From: Adiantum capillus-veneris
Taxonomy: Eukaryota > Streptophyta > Polypodiopsida > Polypodiales > Pteridaceae
DNA: 40,711 bases
Direction: 5' to 3'
Assembly (NCBI GenBank): GCA_014529385.2
Contig: JABFUD020000313.1
Span: forward strand, 35,001 to 75,711
Shown here: positions 21,350 through 33,427 of the stretch, piece by piece
How positions within the stretch are numbered: position 1 is the first letter of the stretch
Layout: every line of letters begins with the position of its first letter
The notes under the pieces: generated by a model
What the model was told of the DNA's origin: nothing
Database searches by the model: none
Seen by the model: only the letters and a program-made list of their open reading frames with translations
Translations under genes and position numbers: made by a program

Positions 21350-22273
21350 CTGTTGTGTTGTCCAATGTCCTTCTGCAAGGCGTTGTGCATGCATGCACGC
21401 AGCGAGAGGCCTGACAGAACTGCAGTTTGCCAGGGTTTAAGGCTAACTGTCAGTTGCTCTCTTTTTGTTAGCATGTCTCACACAATCAACAGGGGATGGC
21501 TGGACCGTGGACGAGCTAATATATATATATGCGCCAAGTAAACAACAATCATCTTACTGCGCCTATTGTAATTGGCCTATGATGCTCAATGCTACTGATC
21601 TCCAACAATATAACCCTTTTGTTTTGTATAGTGTGATCAGCATTACTGATGCATGTAGGGGCTTGTCAATCTTATCAATCCTGACAACCAGCGTGCACCG
21701 GAGCTATTGGTTGTAGACTTCATTTGTAGCCTCTTTTCCCACTAAGAGTGTGGACATTACAAGGCTCATGTTGTCGGAAGCAGACCTGGTGCATGCCCTT
21801 ATCAGCCTGGTTAAAAAACACAGGAATGAGGCGGTGGTAGAGGTGGCCCCAGGGGAGGAGCCGACCCCTTACCCTTCCTCCTTGCCAAGCCGCACATCAA
21901 CATTCTCGCAACCAACAATGACGGAGTTTGTGGTGGTGGGTGTACGGGGGGTAGTGTAGTGTGAAGTGAACATTTTGCCTAGTGGAGGCGGATGTGATGG
22001 GGACACTGGCAGAGGTGGTGAGTGGCGAGGGGGGCATCTCAAAGCAAGCGGCGCTCATGGCGTGGGCAACTCGTGCAAGAAGAGTGAAACGAGTAAGAAG
22101 AGAACCCCTAGTTGTGTTCCTCCATTTTCTTGTTATATGGTCAAATAAAACTGCCATATAGCTAGAATGTTGTGGTTATAACCATATAGGAGTATTCTCA
22201 TTATTACATGTTTGCACTCTTACTAGATACGTGTATTTGATCTAGTAAGTTTCCTAGCAATTATATTTTTTTT
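21350..22273. other. Intergenic with weak coding-like stretches
   Basis: A plus-strand frame at 21748-21957 (SEADLVHALISLVKKHRNEA) and a following GC-rich stretch at 21975-22130 (VEADVMGTLAEVVSGEGG) look protein-like. Neither shows a family motif, and a stop and frame change separate them. They may be remnants of the resistance-gene relic that follows or of another gene. Confidence 0.3.
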
Positions 22274-23000
22274 ACTATATAGAAATGTGTCCAAAGCTCC
22301 TTGTGCTGGTTGGTCTCGTGCAACTCGAGACAGATGGACACGTCGCAAGGATAGTAAGAGTGCACGACCTGTATTCTGACCTTGCGCACAGAGAAGCTGC
22401 AACTAGATTCTTCATCAGTGGAAGATCAAACAAGCCAATGGAAGAATTTGACTGGGAGAAGTTAGAAAGAGTCATCTTGGGGCCAGGCGAGCTAGTCAAA
22501 GCAATGAACGTGACTTGGTTTATTGAGAAGCCACAGGAGCAGAAATGTCGAAAGCTTCGAGTTTTATATGTTGCTGGCGTAGGTTTTCTCAGGTGAGGGA
22601 TTGATATGCGTCTCATGCCGTCCTTGTGTGTCTTGTATCTTAATGATGTGACCCTAAGGAAAATAAATAATTGGTCTGCCGCTTCAAGGCTGGGGATTGT
22701 GTGCTTATCGAACATAAGGGCTGCAGGCACATAAGGGCTGCAGGCACGCCTTGTGATTGCATCCCAGGTGTTCGGCACTTATATACATCATCCCTGACGG
22801 TCCTTAATCTGAATGCCCTAATCCTGTTACAAGTGCTACACCTTGAACAGTGCCATGATCTTGGAAGAATCCAAGGGCTGGATTCTCTGAAGAGCCTTCA
22901 ACACCTATCAGTTTGAGAGTGATGAAGGCTCTACATGTTGAACAGTGTGGAAGGTTGAAAATTTTGCCCAGCCTTAGTAGGCTGACTTGCTGAGAAGATT
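22274..23000 (+). pseudogene. NLR C-terminal relic (winged-helix end and LRRs)
   Basis: After a T-rich stretch and TATATAG, the frame from 22285 encodes a segment with RIVRVHDLYSDLAHREAATR, the VHDL-type motif found at the end of plant NB-ARC domains, and then KCRKLRVLYVAG, the usual first leucine-rich repeat. It stops at 22594. Later frames show LRR-like pieces: VLHLEQCHDLGRIQGLDSL (22830-22900) and ALHVEQCGRLKILPSLSRL (22928-22985). A 17-bp tandem repeat (ATAAGGGCTGCAGGCAC) lies at about 22713-22747. This relic and the TIR fragment at 7 kb may derive from the same gene family, but 15 kb and two transposons separate them. Confidence 0.65.
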
Positions 23001-23119
23001 TGGTGTTAGATGGATCATGGAAATGAAAAAATAGAAGAGTTGGGGTTATTAAGTCCCACTCTCAAGGATGTACGAATCACAAGGAACTTTAATTCAATTC
23101 TTACATAAGAAAAACCTAT

Positions 23120-23350
23120 GTATCTTGTAAAATGTATCTATTCTACTGGTTATAACAAGCTGGATTTCCTATATATATCTAGGAAAAGGAAATGTCTACA
23201 TAACACGACGATTCTATACAGGAAAACAAGTGGATTACTATGTAACATGCTATTCAATATAAGAAAATGGTCGTAACTTCTATTTCCTATATAGGAAAAC
23301 TAACAGACTTCTATTAGACAATACTCTCTATATAGGAAATGTAGACACGT
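23120..23350. repeat. Cluster of TTTCCTATATAGGAAA palindromes
   Basis: Perfect or near-perfect copies occur at about 23167, 23212, 23282 and 23328, spaced roughly 45-70 bp in AT-rich DNA. They could be subterminal repeats of an unrecognised transposon or clustered protein-binding sites. Confidence 0.6.
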
Positions 23351-23518
23351 ATTTAACTACAATGTAGTTAATGTCAACTTTTTTTATCTGTAAAAAAAAT
23401 TCACCGGAGTTGTTTAGCAATGCAAAAAAAGCACCATCTATATTACTACTTTATATAGCTTAAAAAAATATCGAGCTGTGAGAGTTGCCACGTGTGTCAC
23501 AAATGTGCGTGCACAACC

Positions 23519-23603
23519 TAGAGAGAGAGAGAGAGAGATGCAGTACATCGTGGGTCACAGAGAGAGGATTTCGATATCTGTTACAACGTTGTGTGTCACG
23601 GGT

Positions 23604-23649
<46 letters not shown>

Positions 23650-23714
23650 TGCGGTACATCGTGGGTCACAGAGAGAGGATTTCGATATCTGTTACAACGC
23701 TCTGTGTGTCACGG

Positions 23715-23755
<41 letters not shown>

Positions 23756-23767
23756 GTTCGTCATGGC

Positions 23768-23826
<59 letters not shown>

Positions 23827-23850
23827 CGTGATTGTCATCTACTGCTACAT

Positions 23851-23941
<91 letters not shown>
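23519..23941. repeat. GA/GT microsatellite-minisatellite complex
   Basis: A unit of (GA)n plus ATGC(A/G)GTACATCGTGGGTC, GATTTCGATATCTGTTACAA and GTGTCACGGGTC occurs twice (from about 23525 and 23640). It is followed by GA (23718-23752), GT (23775-23808), GA, GT (23851-23909) and GA (23910-23938) runs. Long Arg-Glu or Val-Cys ORFs here are artefacts. Confidence 0.92.
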
Positions 23942-23942
<1 letters not shown>

Positions 23943-23943
<1 letters not shown>

Positions 23944-26215
23944 GCCCTGTTTGAGTGCAAGATCCCTAAAACCCTAGGGACTAGCAACCTATCACCATGG
24001 TGGGGATAGTCTATAAAATACTCACAAAATCCATTGCTCTCAGGATTGGTCCCGAACTCAGAAAACACATTCACCTAGCTCAAACAGGCTTCATTGAAGG
24101 GAGGTCCATATTTAATAACATTTTGACAGTTCAGCTGGGCATAGAGCATGCGTTATCTTCACAACAAGACATGCTAATGTTTCAGATAGATTTTGCCAAG
24201 GCACTTGACACAGTGCAGTGGGACTTTGTGCAGCAAACCATGCAAGGTATGGGGTTTGGCCCTCGGATCAGCAGTTGTATCTCTCTACTTGGTGAACATG
24301 CTTACTCCAGATTGAGCATTAAAGGTAGACTCTCGGACAAAATATACATTTCCAGATCGGTAAGACAAGGATGTGCCGTTAGCCCTCTTTTTTTTTTGTG
24401 GCCTCCCACTCCCTATATGCATACATGGATCAACTGGCACAACAGGGCTATTTGCAAACCCTCAAATTAGGAGGTAAAGACATCCTGGGAAAAGGGTTTG
24501 CGGATGACACCCTTCTATTTTTGAAGGCCCACAAAATCAATATTCACAGATGTATGAAAACTCTAGATATGTATGCTCCTGCAACTAGTCTTGCACTGAA
24601 CCTATGTAAATCTTCTTTGGTTAACATATCTGCAAGGGAATTTGACTCTCTAATTTGGTCTTGGAAAGGAGTTCCTAAGGGTCATGTTTTTAGACACCTT
24701 GGCTACCCAATTGGGGTCATGGTCTCTCAAAAACACTTGCAACAATGGGTTCTAGAGAGAGTGTTGGCTAAAATTGCTTCTTGGCACTATGATGAATGGC
24801 CTTTACATGTCACGCTCAGAATCGTTCAGAGTATTCTCATGCCTTATCTGTTGTTTTACTTGCCCTTAATCAACTGGTCTGATAAAATTCTTCAGAAATG
24901 CATCTCAGTCTTGGCTAGCTTTTTGTGGAACTCCTCTCGATCTTCCAATGCTTTGGTTGCTTGGAGAAAATTTCAATACCATACTCTCAAGGAGGCTTAA
25001 ACATCTTGAATCTACAGGTCCATGCTCAGGCCAGGAGGACCTCCCTTATCAAGCATATGCTGGCTTCTTATACCGACTGGGCTTTATGCTTGTGGAAGTT
25101 GGTTGACAAATTAGTTGTTTACTTACATGGAATCTAGAATATTTCAGCCTGGGATAAAGTTTTCTCAGCTGCTCCTCTTAAAACAGGATATGACGTGTCA
25201 AGCATGCTATTATCTTCTTGGAAGATGATATGCATTGCTTTGGTCTGGCAAGATAGGGCTAGGTATACAGGAAACTCATTGGGGGGGGGGAGAGCTTGTT
25301 ATGGAACTTTGCTTTTAAAACCCCACCAGCCAGGTTGTTGGGTAAGGTTGCACTGTCGATGCACAGAAAAGGTCTCAATCAAATTCAGAAAATGGCTGAT
25401 TCTAACCTCGTCTTTTCGGTTGCCAAATGACAATATAGACTAGGGTTTGGCTTCAGAATACCTTGGCATCAACTATGTGCTTAGATTCACGGCTTGCCTC
25501 TTAGAGATGCTCTCAATATGGAAGAATGACATCGGGATTGGAACGTTCCTAATCAAGCAATTAATTGGTGGACCGCTAACACCTCTGTCTTTTATGCTTT
25601 GTTGTTACCAAAACCAAATATTTTTGTGAAATGTAATTCACAATGGTCCCTTTATTAGGATGCATATTGGTGGCAAAAAACTCTTGCAGATGTATGGTTG
25701 ATTCCTAACCAGTTTAAATTCATACTTTTTTTGTGGAGAGCTCTCACAGGTGTATTGGCCACTGCCATGAATCTAAAGAAAAAGGTATTACCTCTGGCAA
25801 ATGCATCAGATGCTCTTGTCCTGAAACCACTAGACATGTATTCTAGTCATGCAAGCCTGTTATGGAATAGTGGAAGTGGGCAAAATGGATGTGGTATGAT
25901 GCTTGGGGGATCTCCATATCTAGGTATCAGATGAACTTTTTCAAGCTCCAAATCCGAGAACATCGAGCATTTGAATTTTCACTACAGTCCTTCAGAGTAT
26001 GGTTCTTATGGTTTGTATGGAATATGAGAAATCAATGTACATTTGATCGGGACCAGAGTTGCAATCATATAGTTCCCATGTTTGTCATTAGAGATAGGAT
26101 GATGGAAGATGCTCTCTCTTTAACAGATCAAGCCTTCAGAGACAAAGTGGTATGGATCATACAAAAGCTGTCAGTGTGACAGCAGATTGTAAATTATTGT
26201 AATATAAAGAGCAAG
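23943..26215 (+). mobile_element. Third LINE copy: reverse transcriptase and zf-RVT region, degenerate
   Basis: The RT begins with VYKILTKSIALRIGPELRKH and AQTGFIEGRSIFNNIL, then QIDFAKALDTVQWDFVQQTM, SRSVRQGCAVSPLFF. A one-base shift in a T9 run at about 24389-24397 moves the frame to MASHSLYAYMDQL, and the catalytic GFADDTLLFL follows at about 24500. Beyond 25000 a zf-RVT-like domain is readable in pieces (DVWLIPNQFKFILFLWRALT, 25690-25745). The protein ends with RVWFLWFVWNMRNQCTF and a stop at 26177. The tail at 26195-26227 runs into (GA)n. Its RT differs from the other two copies (FADD, no CCFVDF), so it is a separate LINE lineage. Stops after 24998 make it inactive. Confidence 0.88.
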
Positions 26216-26225
26216 TTCTCCCCCC

Positions 26226-26227
<2 letters not shown>

Positions 26228-26256
<29 letters not shown>
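26228..26256. repeat. (GA)n microsatellite at LINE 3' end
   Basis: A perfect GA run after CCCCCCAAA lies some 50 bp past the LINE stop codon. Confidence 0.97.
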
Positions 26257-26261
<5 letters not shown>

Positions 26262-27110
26262 AAATGTAAGGCATGAGCAAAACTTTTGAGTATGATTCTG
26301 CAAGGAGCAATGCACATTAACCTTAGTGACCGCAACCACAACCCATTCTGTGAGAATTCTAAGTACCTCTAAGCCCATCGATGTGACGTCAATACCTTGC
26401 AAAGCCATGAGCTTTGTCCATTGCTTCGTCAATATCCCTTTATTGAGGATTGTAGCTCATTCCAATATTACTAACTCCCTCACACCGCCTCCATGTCTCC
26501 TTTATATAGGTGCCCCATAGGAGACACCCCTCATGCACCTTCTAGGTGGTTCACATAAGAATACGACAAAGGTTGGATCACCACAAAAACTCCACGTCTG
26601 TAGCTAAGTAAACAACCTCGGGGAGAGCTAAGTAACATTTATGAGTTAGATCGGATGATTAAAGAGGCAATTATTGACGGGGATGGTCAGATCAACCATA
26701 TGAGGATCTGGATAACTAAGACGATGTTGGGAAAAATGTGGTTTCCATTTGAAGTTCACCTATAGAAATGTGCCCCATCTTCCTCAAGAGGCAATTGTTG
26801 ATGGGATGGTTAGATCAACTATATGGGGATATGGACATATAGCCAAGACAATGTTGGGCAAATTGTGGTTTCCATTTGAAGTTCACCTATAGAAGTGTGT
26901 CCATTGTCCTCTTGATTGATGTCATACACCCTCAATTTAATTAGCATATAGGTACGGCTAAACAAGTGCATACCTTTTCTATGTGGAGAGAGTTTCAAAT
27001 ATACAAAGATGGGTATTATATTTCCGTTCCCAAGAATGGAACATGTAACAATTCTCCGTGATCTAGGTTTGAGAGTTTGGACATCAAACAATCACCGTTA
27101 CTTGAATGCA
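26257..27110. repeat. Intergenic with 124-bp tandem repeat
   Basis: GAGGCAATT(A/G)TTGA starts units at 26664 and 26788. Both end in GTGGTTTCCATTTGAAGTTC and CACCTATAGAA, with about 85% identity. No gene is seen. Confidence 0.8.
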
Positions 27111-27134
27111 GGATGTTTAACCTTTGAGGACAAT

Positions 27135-27208
<74 letters not shown>

Positions 27209-27270
27209 CAACATGTGGAATTTTCTACCATACAGGATGTTTAACCTTTGAGGACAATATTACAATCTAT
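27111..27270. repeat. (CT)n microsatellite flanked by a short duplication
   Basis: GGATGTTTAACCTTTGAGGA followed by CAAT occurs on both sides (about 27111 and 27235) of a perfect CT run at 27139-27205. The microsatellite thus sits inside a local duplication. Confidence 0.9.
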
Positions 27271-27510
27271 CCGTCTCTCTCTCTCCCTCTACTTAAGTGT
27301 GAATGCCATGCGCCTTATCTTGCTTGGGGACCTTGCCAAACATATTTCCCCTGAGGATACCAAGACTAACTTACCAACAATATAACCTTTCTTACAAGTG
27401 CTTCATGTGAACATCAAGATTCAATTAACTCTCCTTGCTTGGTTTATACACATGTTATCATTTTGAGGATGTGTCCATATAAACGTTGTATCTAAACGGG
27501 AACTATTTAG

Positions 27511-27619
27511 TGATACAATGTTATGCTAGATTAGGAGCAAGGTAATGACATCATTAGCGATGGGTAGAACATACTTTAATTCTACCTCATATAAAGGTTT
27601 GCAAGTAAGTGACATAATT

Positions 27620-27655
<36 letters not shown>

Positions 27656-27692
27656 TAGATTTGAAAGTTTGGACCATAGGTGACATTCTATA

Positions 27693-27750
<58 letters not shown>

Positions 27751-27840
27751 GGTGGATACAATGTTATGCTTGATTAGGAGCAAGGTAATGACACTCATTA
27801 GGGATGGGTAGGACATACTTTAATTCCAACTTCCAACGAG
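27511..27840. repeat. Direct repeat enclosing opposed (GA)n and (CT)n
   Basis: GATACAATGTTATGCT(A/T)GATT and about 65 further bases occur at about 27510-27590 and 27757-27830. Between them lie (GA)n at 27622-27651 and (CT)n at 27695-27746, which are complementary and could form a large hairpin with a 43-nt loop. Confidence 0.88.
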
Positions 27841-27919
27841 TACATACTTGCCTATCTAGATAGAAACTTGGGATACACGTGTTTTAGAAAACAAGAGTGT
27901 TTTAATTCCGTGGTAATCT

Positions 27920-28043
<124 letters not shown>

Positions 28044-28176
28044 GATTATGACGCAAGTCTTCAACACCGAGAGAGTGTTGAGAGATGCGTTAGACTAAGT
28101 CATATATTTATCTATAGTGATATGTGTCCTAATTTGGAATGTCAAGGATTTTGAAAATGCTACAATAGACCTTTCC

Positions 28177-28252
28177 ATTTTTGTACCTGTACATTGTATC
28201 AGATCCACCAAGATTGCATCGATTTGGTCTCGTATGTCATTTTGGCCTTTTG
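28177..28252. repeat. Dispersed repeat, copy 1
   Basis: The 76-bp sequence (TTTTTGTACCTGTACATTGT, then CCAAGATTGCATC) recurs at 36680-36756 with about 85% identity. Both copies lie downstream of a long (CT)n tract. Confidence 0.8.
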
Positions 28253-28499
28253 AAGACGTTTAATATAACATTTTCTTTTGAGACATTGAGAACGAGGATG
28301 ATGATCATCATTCTCGCTTTTTATTTACTTCATACAATTTTGCACCCAATCATTACTTCATTAGCGTAGTGTGCAATTCCAAATCGCTAGCTTGTCGTTA
28401 GCCCATGTGGCTCCTCTTTTTAAAAAAACCCCAACGCTGAAAAGCTCTAAAGAAAACTACGCCATCAAAAGCTACCAAGTGAATAAAATAAAAAAAGCA

Positions 28500-28700
28500 T
28501 TCTGCATTGCTCTCAAGAGCAATTTTATCTTCTCCACAAGCAGTTCGCAGGTTCCCAAAAGTAAGCAGTTCGCCAATTGTAGCCACAGCAATTTGATCTT
28601 CTCCACAAGCAGTTCGTACTAGGTTCCCAAAAGCAGCCATAGGCAGTTCGCAAGTTGCAGGCACAAGCAATTCGAAGGTTGCAACCACCACAAGAAGTTT
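28500..28700. repeat. Short repeats built on AAGCAGTTCGCAGGTT
   Basis: CAATTT(T/G)ATCTTCTCCACAAG plus GCAGTTCG occurs twice (28521 and 28588). Shorter variants of GCAGTTCGCAAGTTGC continue to the first PPR codons. This probably arose by slippage at the 5' edge of the PPR relic. Confidence 0.75.
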
Positions 28701-28719
28701 GCAGGTTGCCAGAAGTAGC

Positions 28720-30573
28720 TTGCAAAGCAAGGGCCTCTCGCTGGATGCGGTCACCTATGCTTGTGCCTTGAAGGCATGCGGTATTATTCAAGACGTTGAA
28801 CTGGGCAAACAAATTCATGACGAGATTGTTAGTCAGAGGTTGTTGGAGAAGAATGTCGTGCTTGGCAATGCGTCCGTAAACATGTATGCTAATTGTGGTG
28901 TACTTTGGAAAGCACAACAAGTTCTGGACGAGCTTCCCAACCGAGATGTCATCTCTTGGACTACATTAATTGCAAGATATGCCCAACAAGGCCAGGGCCA
29001 GGAAGCTTTGAATTGTTTCCATTGTATGCGAAGTGAGGGTTTCTCTCCAGATGCAGTCACCTATGCTTGCATTTTGAAGGCATGTGGCATTATGCGAGAC
29101 ATTGATATGGGCAAAAAAATTCACAATGAGATTGTCAATCAGGGGTTGTTGAAAAGAATTGTCATGCTTGGCAATGCTTTGGTTGACATGTATAGCAAGT
29201 GTGGTGTACTTTTGAAAGCTCAACAAGTTCTTGACGAGCTTCCTGAACGAGATGCGGTCTCTTGGAATGCATTGATTGCAGGTTATGCCCAACAGGGGCA
29301 CGGCCAAGAAGCATTGGTTTCCAGAGGATGCGAAGCGAGGGCTTCTCTCCAAATGCAGTCACCTATGCTTGCATTTTGAAGGCATGTGGCACTTTGAAAG
29401 ACATCGACATAGGAAAACAAATTCATGATGAGCTTGTTAGTCGGGGGCTGTTGAAAAAAACTGTCATGCTTGGTAATGCTTTGGTTGACATGTATGCCAA
29501 GTGTAGTGTACTTTCCAAAGCACAACAAGTTCTTGACGAGATTTATGTCCAGGATGCAGTCTCTTGGAATGCATTGATTGCAGGATATGCCCAACAAGAT
29601 CAGGGCCAGGAAGTGCTTGGTTGTTTTCATCAGATGCAAAGTAAGGGCTTCTCTCCGGATGTGGTCACCTATGCTTGTGTTTTGAAGGCATGTGGCATCA
29701 TGCAAAACGCTATCATGGGCAAGCAGAGTCATGATGAGATTGTTAGGCAGGGGCTGTTACAAAAAGATGTCGTGCTTGACAATGCTTTGGCTGACATGTA
29801 TGCCAAGTGTGGTGTACTTTTGAAAGCACAACAAGTTCTTGACCAACTTTCTGTCCGGAATGAAGCCTCTTGGAATGCATTGATTACAGGATATGCCCGA
29901 CAAGGGCAGGGCCAGGAAGCTAGGGGGTGTTTTCAGTGAATGCAGAGGGAGGGTTTCTCCCCAAATGTAGTTTCTTGGACTGCACTTATAGGAGGATATA
30001 CCCAGCAAGGGCGGGCCAAGGAAGCTCTAGACTGTTTTCAATGCATGTAGCAAGATGGCATTCCCCCAATGCAATCACTTATGTCAATGTGCTCTATGCA
30101 TGTAGCCACTCAGGTTTAGTCGATGAGGGTAAGATGCATTTTGATAACATGAGGGAAAAACATGACATTGCACCAAACAAAGAACAATATACTTGCACAA
30201 TTGATCTTTTTGGACGTACAAGGCTCTTTGACAAAGCAATGAGAGTAATTACGATGATGCCGTCGTCTGATCATCATCCAGTTTGGTCCTCCCTTCTAGG
30301 TGCTTGCCGATAATGGGGAAATATCAAAGCTCGGAAGTTTGCTTTTGAGCGTGTAGTCCAACTAGACCGACATTATGGGGCAGCATATGTCTTAATGATT
30401 AATATTTATGTAGCTGCTGGGATGCAAATGGAGGTAAAACATATTGAATGCATGAGAATAAAAAATGCATCTTGGAATAAGCCAGGATCTGGCTGCTGGT
30501 TTAATGCAAGTGAAAATGCTCAATAAATTTGTTGTTGGGGATACCAAGCATCCACAAAGCAGACAAATCAAGT
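28720..30573 (+). pseudogene. PPR protein pseudogene (PLS class with E/E+-like end)
   Basis: Pentatricopeptide repeat proteins bind organellar RNA for editing or processing. Four nearly identical units of about 101 residues (period 303-306 bp) repeat AVTYACILKACG, GKQIHDEIV, NALVDMYAKCGVL, KAQQVLDELP and VSWNALIAGYAQQGQGQEAL. The last part has VLYACSHSGLVDEG, then E-type WSSLLGACR, an AYVLMINIYVAAG stretch, and a shifted FVVGDTKHPQSRQI. Lesions: frameshift near 29318, TGA at 29937-29939, TAG near 30048, frameshift near 30060, TAA at 30311-30313, and a frameshift near 30525. No DYW domain is present and no N-terminal organelle signal is visible. Minus-strand ORFs here are shadows. Confidence 0.92.
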
Positions 30574-33174
30574 GACGAGAATGCAATGCTTGTACATGCA
30601 TGGAGAGGAGTGAGAGAGGAGAGTACACAGTAGTGGATGGAGTTGTGCAGCAACACACCAGACCCTTATTCTTTGATTGTGTGTATATAGATAAAATGAA
30701 TATTAAGTTAAAATTAGTGAGATGGGGGTTGGCCATTCTGGTTTGTGATGCCAGAACATATAGTTTCACCTATGGATGATAGGGGCGTAGCTTGGGGAGG
30801 TCACTATATGTAAACCCTCCATATCACGTGCATTCAAAGCTTAATTTAGAAACCCCTTATCTAAATATTTTTCATGAATAATACACATCCTTTTCCTATT
30901 CAATTTGTGTAAATCTTTTTTTTCATACCCTTTTGCACATTAAATAAGGGTAAAAAACCTCTTATTTTAAACTCACATGCTATATTAACATATTTATACA
31001 CGATTCCCTTTAAGGGCATAACCATCCCAGTGTCGATGATGAGTAGTTTTAATGATGCAATGTATGCAAATAGCATTGAAGAGGTTAGTGCAACCAAGAT
31101 TGCACAGATTTAAGCGTCTCATGTACGACCCACTAGTATCGAGGCCCGACCTCACAACTACAATGAGAGCATTTGCAACAAGTATTATCAATCATAGGAT
31201 GATTGACATGCATTGTAGAACTATGCAAACCATTCAAGGATGCCTACGAGATTTACATGCAAGCTCTAGTGTGGATACCCACATTTGGCTATCATTGGTG
31301 TTGATACGATTGCATATAGATCAAGTGATTATGCTAGTGGACATAAGCTGAGAGAGTGTCTCACCTACATATTTCTTGTACATACTAGTAGGACCCACTT
31401 ATGGGCACATTCTTTGTTAGATGGGAGATTGTTGGAGTTAAAGGTCGATGTGCCTTTGCCTGGAGCCGGATGCCTTCTCTTCGACCGCCCATTAACTCAT
31501 TAACTCACTAACCCTTATTCTTTATATACATAGAAGGATAAGGAGAGAGGTATTTTGTGCCCTCTACTCCACCCACATAGCAAGTCTTCCTCCCCGCACA
31601 CATGCGCACACCGGCACCGCATCACCACTGTGCCTTTAAAGTTGGATTTTGCGCTAGTTTATTGCCACTTTGACTATCACAATGCCTACTCTTAGACCAC
31701 CCATTGACTGTGACTTAGGTCCTTTGAGATCAAGTATGGACCTTACAAAAGAAAGATATGGGCTTCGCTGCTCATGTGCAAAAGAAAAAAAAAACTACGG
31801 AATCTTGAAACCTTGAAACTTAGCTTTGGTGGGCTTACGAAAAGCATGCAAGCATTGAGGTGAGGATTCTAAACATTATATTTACAAATTTTTAGTTGAC
31901 AATGAAGTATATGTTGGTTTCGTATTTCTATATTTACTTCCTTTGTAGACATGCTATCGATCTGGATTCAGAAAATATTGAGCCAATGTAGGAAAGCAGT
32001 TGAAGCCCCTTATAAATGGTAATCTTGCAAAGGATATAATTCATGAAAAAAAGTTTAAGGATTACCAACGAGTACCATGAGCAACCATGGAGGTAAGGAA
32101 GCACAAGAGAAGGGTAGTATTCGATGATGAAGATGGTATTTAAGAAGGAACTTGCAGCACCAAGAAATCAACTAAGGAAGACCAAGAGTGAGAGCCATCA
32201 GAGACACTAAACAAGAGCTCAAGAGGATTCTTGCACCGAGGAAGAAAACCCACTTGCTAAAGGTGGATATTGTAATCCAAAGCTACTCAGACTATCTCTC
32301 CAAGGAGACAAAAAATGAACTCCAAAGCTAGCCAAAAGATGTGCAATCCCAAAAAGGTATAGTGGTGACTGAAGAGAGCAAACCGCATCGAAACCCCCCA
32401 AAATACAGAGACCAAAAACAAATCATAGAGCCAAAAACAAACATTACAATAATGACAAATCAAACCATACTTACATTCACCCACACAACACACAGTCCCA
32501 CCCATCCACGCACACCCTCAAGAGCGAGTTTGTACGCACACACAAGTATTGCGCACGCGCACACATACACGCAGAGTTGGAAGTAACATTTCTATCACCT
32601 AAGTATCGACGATTGGTTTTAGGGTAGATGAGCCACTAAGGAAACGTGCATGAATGGCCAAGTGGGTGAAAGCCCATTATTAAGCACTCCTTGTTTCAAT
32701 AAAAGTGCAAAATCCTATAAGGTGATTGGTTGAGAGCATGACTTTTGTGACCTTCGTTTGGAACAGTACCTCTTAAGAGTCAGTTTTCAAAATTTTGAAA
32801 TACCACCTTGCACAAATTTCTGAATAATATCAATATTGTTTTCTAAAAAATCCTCTTTTAAAGATAAATCTAAATATATCTTCAGATGTCAGACTAGCAA
32901 TATACCCCCCAAAATTATCTCTATTTTGCTAGGTGCACTTAGATTGGTAGGGTTACCCTATTGATTCCCTCTTGAGTAAGAGGTCTAGTATTGTGGGTTT
33001 TTCAACAAGCAGGTAAGTTAAAGTCACGTTTAAGATTAGAGGTTGATGTTATCGAAGTGAATCATTGATTGTGTTTAGAAAGGTGTGTTTTGTGAGAAAG
33101 ACGTTCAATATAGATTTTTGAGTTTTTAAAAGACGCTCGTGGCCGGGACCCTATTTGTCAAGTGGTCTCTTGTA
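30574..33174. other. Long intergenic stretch, no gene recognised
   Basis: Mostly AT-rich non-coding DNA. A plus-strand stretch at 32190-32325 without ATG (KTHLLKVDIVIQSYSDYLSK) looks mildly protein-like but has no known motif. CA-rich sequence lies at 32470-32575. No RNA gene or clear transposon end was seen. Confidence 0.5.
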
Positions 33175-33182
33175 GCATGCAC

Positions 33183-33419
33183 TAGTGTTCACAGAAAACC
33201 TATAAATAGCTACAATGCACCTACTAGGTTTTGATTACCACCTGCTAAGTTTCGGTTTCTACCTGTAGAATGAAAAATTACAATTTGGCAAAACTTTAAA
33301 TTTTTTCCTAGTTTAGTTATAATTTTTTGAAAAACTTGTAAAATTTTAAAGAAAAATCCTTAAATTTCAAAAGCTCATTTTTTTCTATTTGTTTGGAAAA
33401 ATGTTCTTTGGGAACAGTG
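33183..33419. mobile_element. hAT-like MITE with 8-bp target duplication
   Basis: The 237-bp non-coding element starts TAGTGTTC and ends GGAACAGTG (CACTGTTC inverted). It is flanked on both sides by GCATGCAC (33175-33182 and 33420-33427), an 8-bp duplication as made by hAT transposases. The GTTTGGAAAAATG before its right end is shared with the MITE at 11343-11561. The TIRs are short and imperfect. Confidence 0.72.
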
Positions 33420-33427
33420 GCATGCAC

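Noticed and set aside
7001-23000. One split TNL gene joining the TIR and LRR fragments
   Set aside because: No NB-ARC core is visible between them, and the 15-kb gap contains an independent LINE and a DNA transposon; shared origin cannot be shown.
23120-23350. CRISPR-like array
   Set aside because: Repeats are 16-bp palindromes with degenerate copies and irregular spacing in clearly eukaryotic DNA.
28398-29732. Minus-strand ORFs of 118-149 codons
   Set aside because: They lie opposite the PPR repeats and repeat with the same period; shadows of the coding strand.
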